Part shown: positions 4,967 to 6,683 of the stretch, piece after piece
Layout: the number at the start of each line of letters is the position of its first letter
Numbering within the stretch: position 1 is the stretch's first letter
Origin: CAG-791 sp963596015
Lineage (GTDB): Bacteria; Bacillota; Clostridia; Lachnospirales; Lachnospiraceae
Length of the DNA stretch: 6,683 bases
Assembly: GCA_963596015.1 (NCBI GenBank)
Contig: CAVBJS010000093.1
Span: 1-6,683, forward strand
Direction of reading: 5' to 3'
Program-made: the position numbers and the translations under genes
Notes under the pieces: generated by a model
Database searches by the model: none
The model's input: the letters and a program-made list of their open reading frames with translations, nothing else
What the model was told of the DNA's origin: nothing

Positions 4967-6028
4967 TTATTTGATCCGTCCTGTATAAGCGGCGAAGGCA
5001 GAAGGAATGGAATACTGCGACGCTATTTCCCCGGTGTCCGCCAGCAGAAGCGCACCGGCAGGAAAAGGCTGCAGGGTGTCCGCCTGCACCTGATAACCTG
5101 TCATGTGCCATTCTATATGGGTAAAAATGTGCTTTGCTTCCCCCAGCGGCTGCACGCGCAGAGGCTCTATCCCCAGGCTTCTGACAAAGGCGATCGCCTC
5201 CTTCTCCTGCAAATGGCCCAGGCAGTTGGGCAACTCATAAAGGCCGGCCAGCAATCCCTTGGACGGCCTCTTTCGAAGTACGGTCCTGTCCTCATCCTGG
5301 ATCAGGAAAACGGTGCGCTCCTCTATCCGCCGTTCCTTTTTGGAAGGCATCACCGGCAGAGCCGATTCTTTATTCTTTGCATGGGCAAGACAGTAATTCT
5401 CCCAAGGACAGGCCCGACACCGGGGCATGGCATTGGGCAGGCATACCATGGCACCTAAATCCATCAGTGCCTGGTTAAAATGGCCATAGTCTTCTGCCGG
5501 ATGGCGTTCCATCAACTGCGTAAAATACGCCCTGGCCAGTCCCATGGCCCGGGGTGTACGGATATTTTCTTTGTAATCCGTCATTCTGGCATAGATCCGC
5601 AGCAGATTGCCGTCTACCGCAATCTCCCCTCTGCCGAAGGCAATGGAGGCAATGGCCGCTGCGGTATACGCACCGATGCCGGAAAGCTTCAAAAGCCCCG
5701 GCGCTGTATCCGGCATGGCGCCGCCATACTCTTCCATGATCTGCACCGCTGCTTTATGGAGATTGCGCACCCGGCTATAGTAGCCAAGTCCCTCCCAAAG
5801 CTTCATATACTGCTGCTCCGGCGCATCAGCTAAGGACCGGATATCCGGAAGCGCTTCCAGGAAGCGCCGGTAGTACTCCTTTACCGCTTCCACTCTGGTC
5901 TGCTGCAGCATGATCTCTGAAAGCCATACATGATAGGGTGTAGGATCCTCCCGCCAGGGGAGAATGCGCCGGTTGGCATCATACCAGGCTAGAAGCGCAT
6001 CAGCGAAATCTGTCTCTTGTCTGCTCAT
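4967..6028 (-). CDS. mutY: A/G-specific adenine DNA glycosylase
   Basis: A 353-residue base excision repair enzyme that removes adenine mispaired with 8-oxoguanine, preventing G:C to T:A changes. The catalytic domain shows LPWR (23-26), WLSEIMLQQTRVEAV (35-49, catalytic Glu38), GLGYYSRVRNLH (80-91), the helix-hairpin-helix LLKLSGIGAYTAAAIASIA (112-130) and AVDGNLLRI (137-145, catalytic Asp139). Four cysteines (196, 204, 207, 213) form the [4Fe-4S] cluster site with spacing C-X7-C-X2-C-X5-C. The C-terminal NUDIX-like 8-oxoG recognition domain covers about 234-347, with GLLAGLYELP (258-267) and an FTH loop (302-304). Length and domain order are those of full MutY. The start ATG 6028-6026 has only a weak AGAGAG (6036-6031) two bases away and lies 29 bases inside the end of the preceding DUF1653 gene, so translational coupling is likely. 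Two hairpins follow the stop. Confidence 0.97.
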   Translation of the reverse strand: MSRQETDFADALLAWYDANRRILPWREDPTPYHVWLSEIMLQQTRVEAVKEYYRRFLEALPDIRSLADAPEQQYMKLWEGLGYYSRVRNLHKAAVQIMEEYGGAMPDTAPGLLKLSGIGAYTAAAIASIAFGRGEIAVDGNLLRIYARMTDYKENIRTPRAMGLARAYFTQLMERHPAEDYGHFNQALMDLGAMVCLPNAMPRCRACPWENYCLAHAKNKESALPVMPSKKERRIEERTVFLIQDEDRTVLRKRPSKGLLAGLYELPNCLGHLQEKEAIAFVRSLGIEPLRVQPLGEAKHIFTHIEWHMTGYQVQADTLQPFPAGALLLADTGEIASQYSIPSAFAAYTGRIK

Positions 6029-6590
6029 ATCTCTCTATTGTCTTAAGGCACTCCTTCAGGTCGTAGAGTCTGGTCTGCACATCCCCCTGGGCCACCTCCA
6101 CCCCGGCGGCAATGGCCATGGTATCGATCATGGAGTCCGTCACCCGCGGTCGCAGAGCATCCAGAATCTGCAGCTGATCGGAGATAGTGTCGGCATCCAG
6201 GAACTGCTCTACCAGCGGATCCAGGACAAAGGTATCCTGCTCCGTTTCTTCGCTTGTATTTCCCTTTCCTTTTTCATCTTCTGCCGTTTCTGCTGTAGTC
6301 CCTGTTACACTGTTTCCCGTAGTGGTGTTTCCTGTATTCCCTGCGGGGTGCACTTTTTCGAAACGCCAGGTCTGGCTTGCCTCCGGATACTTTTCTTTGT
6401 CCACCGGGGATACAAACTCCGCAAGGGATCTGGTCCACAAGCCGTAGCTGCCGTACAGCGCCTGATAGACCACCTGCTCTTCCAGTGTATCGGCATCCTT
6501 GGCCAGTCCTATGATCTGATACAATCCCCCTTTAAAATGCCGGTAAAATTCCCGGGGCTGGGGAATGCTTCTTTTGCTTTTCTCTTCCAT
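6000..6590 (-). CDS. DUF1653 domain protein with helical C-terminal domain
   Basis: A 196-residue cytosolic protein of unknown function. Residues about 13-80 match the DUF1653 pattern: EFYRHFKGGLYQIIGLAKD (14-32), then EEQVVYQALYGSYGLWTR (37-54) and SLAEFVSPV (55-63), a small beta-rich domain. A low-complexity Thr/Gly/Asn-rich then acidic linker follows (about 82-119). The C-terminal domain (120-196) looks mostly helical (FVLDPLVEQFLDADT at 121-135, ITDSM-like segment at 150-154, a charged final helix). ATG 6590-6588 is chosen because AGAAAGG (6602-6596) precedes it by five bases. The frame remains open upstream to a GTG at 6671, but those codons run through two palindromes. The end overlaps mutY by 29 bases, so the genes are almost certainly co-transcribed. 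The partnership hints at, but does not prove, a role linked to nucleic acid or nucleotide housekeeping. No promoter is visible before the window edge. Confidence 0.85.
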   Translation of the reverse strand: MEEKSKRSIPQPREFYRHFKGGLYQIIGLAKDADTLEEQVVYQALYGSYGLWTRSLAEFVSPVDKEKYPEASQTWRFEKVHPAGNTGNTTTGNSVTGTTAETAEDEKGKGNTSEETEQDTFVLDPLVEQFLDADTISDQLQILDALRPRVTDSMIDTMAIAAGVEVAQGDVQTRLYDLKECLKTIERYEQTRDRFR

Positions 6591-6603
6591 TTTTACCTTT
6601 CTA

Positions 6604-6624
6604 TGCCGCAGCTTGTCTGCGGCA
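6604..6624. repeat. Perfect hairpin adjoining the DUF1653 ribosome binding site
   Basis: TGCCGCAG (6604-6611) and CTGCGGCA (6617-6624) form an eight-base-pair stem with a five-base loop. On the minus strand the stem ends one base before the Shine-Dalgarno AGAAAGG of the DUF1653 gene. There is no T-run on either side, so it is not an intrinsic terminator. It may affect ribosome access, or be part of a repeated palindromic element together with 6631-6657. Confidence 0.6.
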
Positions 6625-6630
6625 ACGTGA

Positions 6631-6657
6631 GGAGAATTTCGCGCAGGCGAATTCTCC
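6631..6657. repeat. Long palindrome upstream of the DUF1653 gene
   Basis: GGAGAATT (6631-6638) pairs with AATTCTCC (6650-6657). Inside this CGC and GCG pair around a GCAG loop, giving 11 pairs with one bulged T on the plus strand (A on the minus). It is separated from the hairpin at 6604-6624 by six bases. Two strong, closely spaced stems without T-runs resemble REP/BIME-type intergenic palindromes, but copy number elsewhere cannot be seen here. Confidence 0.55.
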
Positions 6658-6683
6658 GATGCGATCTGCACCTATGACGTTTA

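Noticed and set aside
4793..5458. 221-codon plus-strand open frame opposite the mutY 3' half and intergenic region
   Set aside because: The opposite strand encodes an intact MutY C-terminal domain; composition is Arg/Pro/Gly-rich and no domain is seen.
6591..6671. GTG-started N-terminal extension of the DUF1653 protein
   Set aside because: It is encoded by two palindromes, has no ribosome binding site in view, and ATG 6590 has a well-placed AGAAAGG.
5964..6677. 237-codon plus-strand open frame opposite the DUF1653 gene
   Set aside because: It is Cys/Arg/Leu/Phe-rich with no recognisable domain and mirrors a gene with clear family motifs and an operon partner; treated as an antisense shadow.

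Overview
The window looks like an ordinary chromosomal stretch from a low-to-mid GC Gram-positive anaerobe of the Clostridia, most likely a gut Lachnospiraceae. The signs are strong AGGAGG-type ribosome binding sites, a consensus sigma-A promoter, A/T-flanked hairpin terminators, and a DUF1653 gene overlapping mutY. The genus cannot be told from this sequence alone. No phage, IS, integrase, CRISPR, tRNA or rRNA sequence was recognised.

Layout. On the minus strand at the left end is glyA (serine hydroxymethyltransferase). It has an extended -10 promoter and a roughly 135-base structured leader. The ribosome binding site of a following gene lies at the very edge of the window. A 334-base divergent intergenic region separates glyA from a plus-strand diacylglycerol kinase-family lipid kinase that carries two unusual hydrophilic insertions. 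The kinase converges on a minus-strand membrane PAP2-family gene whose catalytic motifs resemble sphingomyelin / inositol-phosphorylceramide synthases. A bidirectional terminator lies between them. Upstream of the PAP2 gene, and separated from it by a second and very similar terminator, is a minus-strand family 2 glycosyltransferase with its own promoter. Further right, on the minus strand, mutY (A/G mismatch adenine glycosylase) overlaps by 29 bases the end of a DUF1653 protein, so the two probably form an operon. Two hairpins follow mutY, and two strong palindromes precede the DUF1653 gene at the right edge.

How the genes relate. glyA feeds one-carbon metabolism and mutY-DUF1653 belongs to DNA repair and housekeeping. 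The middle three genes (lipid kinase, PAP2-like enzyme, glycosyltransferase) could all act on membrane lipids or lipid-linked glycans, but they sit in separate transcription units, so a joint pathway is only a hypothesis. I found no convincing new multi-gene system. The most interesting items are the possibly bistable glyA leader, the His-His-Asp PAP2 protein, the inserted lipid kinase, the tandem palindromes before the DUF1653 gene and the strand-biased hairpins after mutY.
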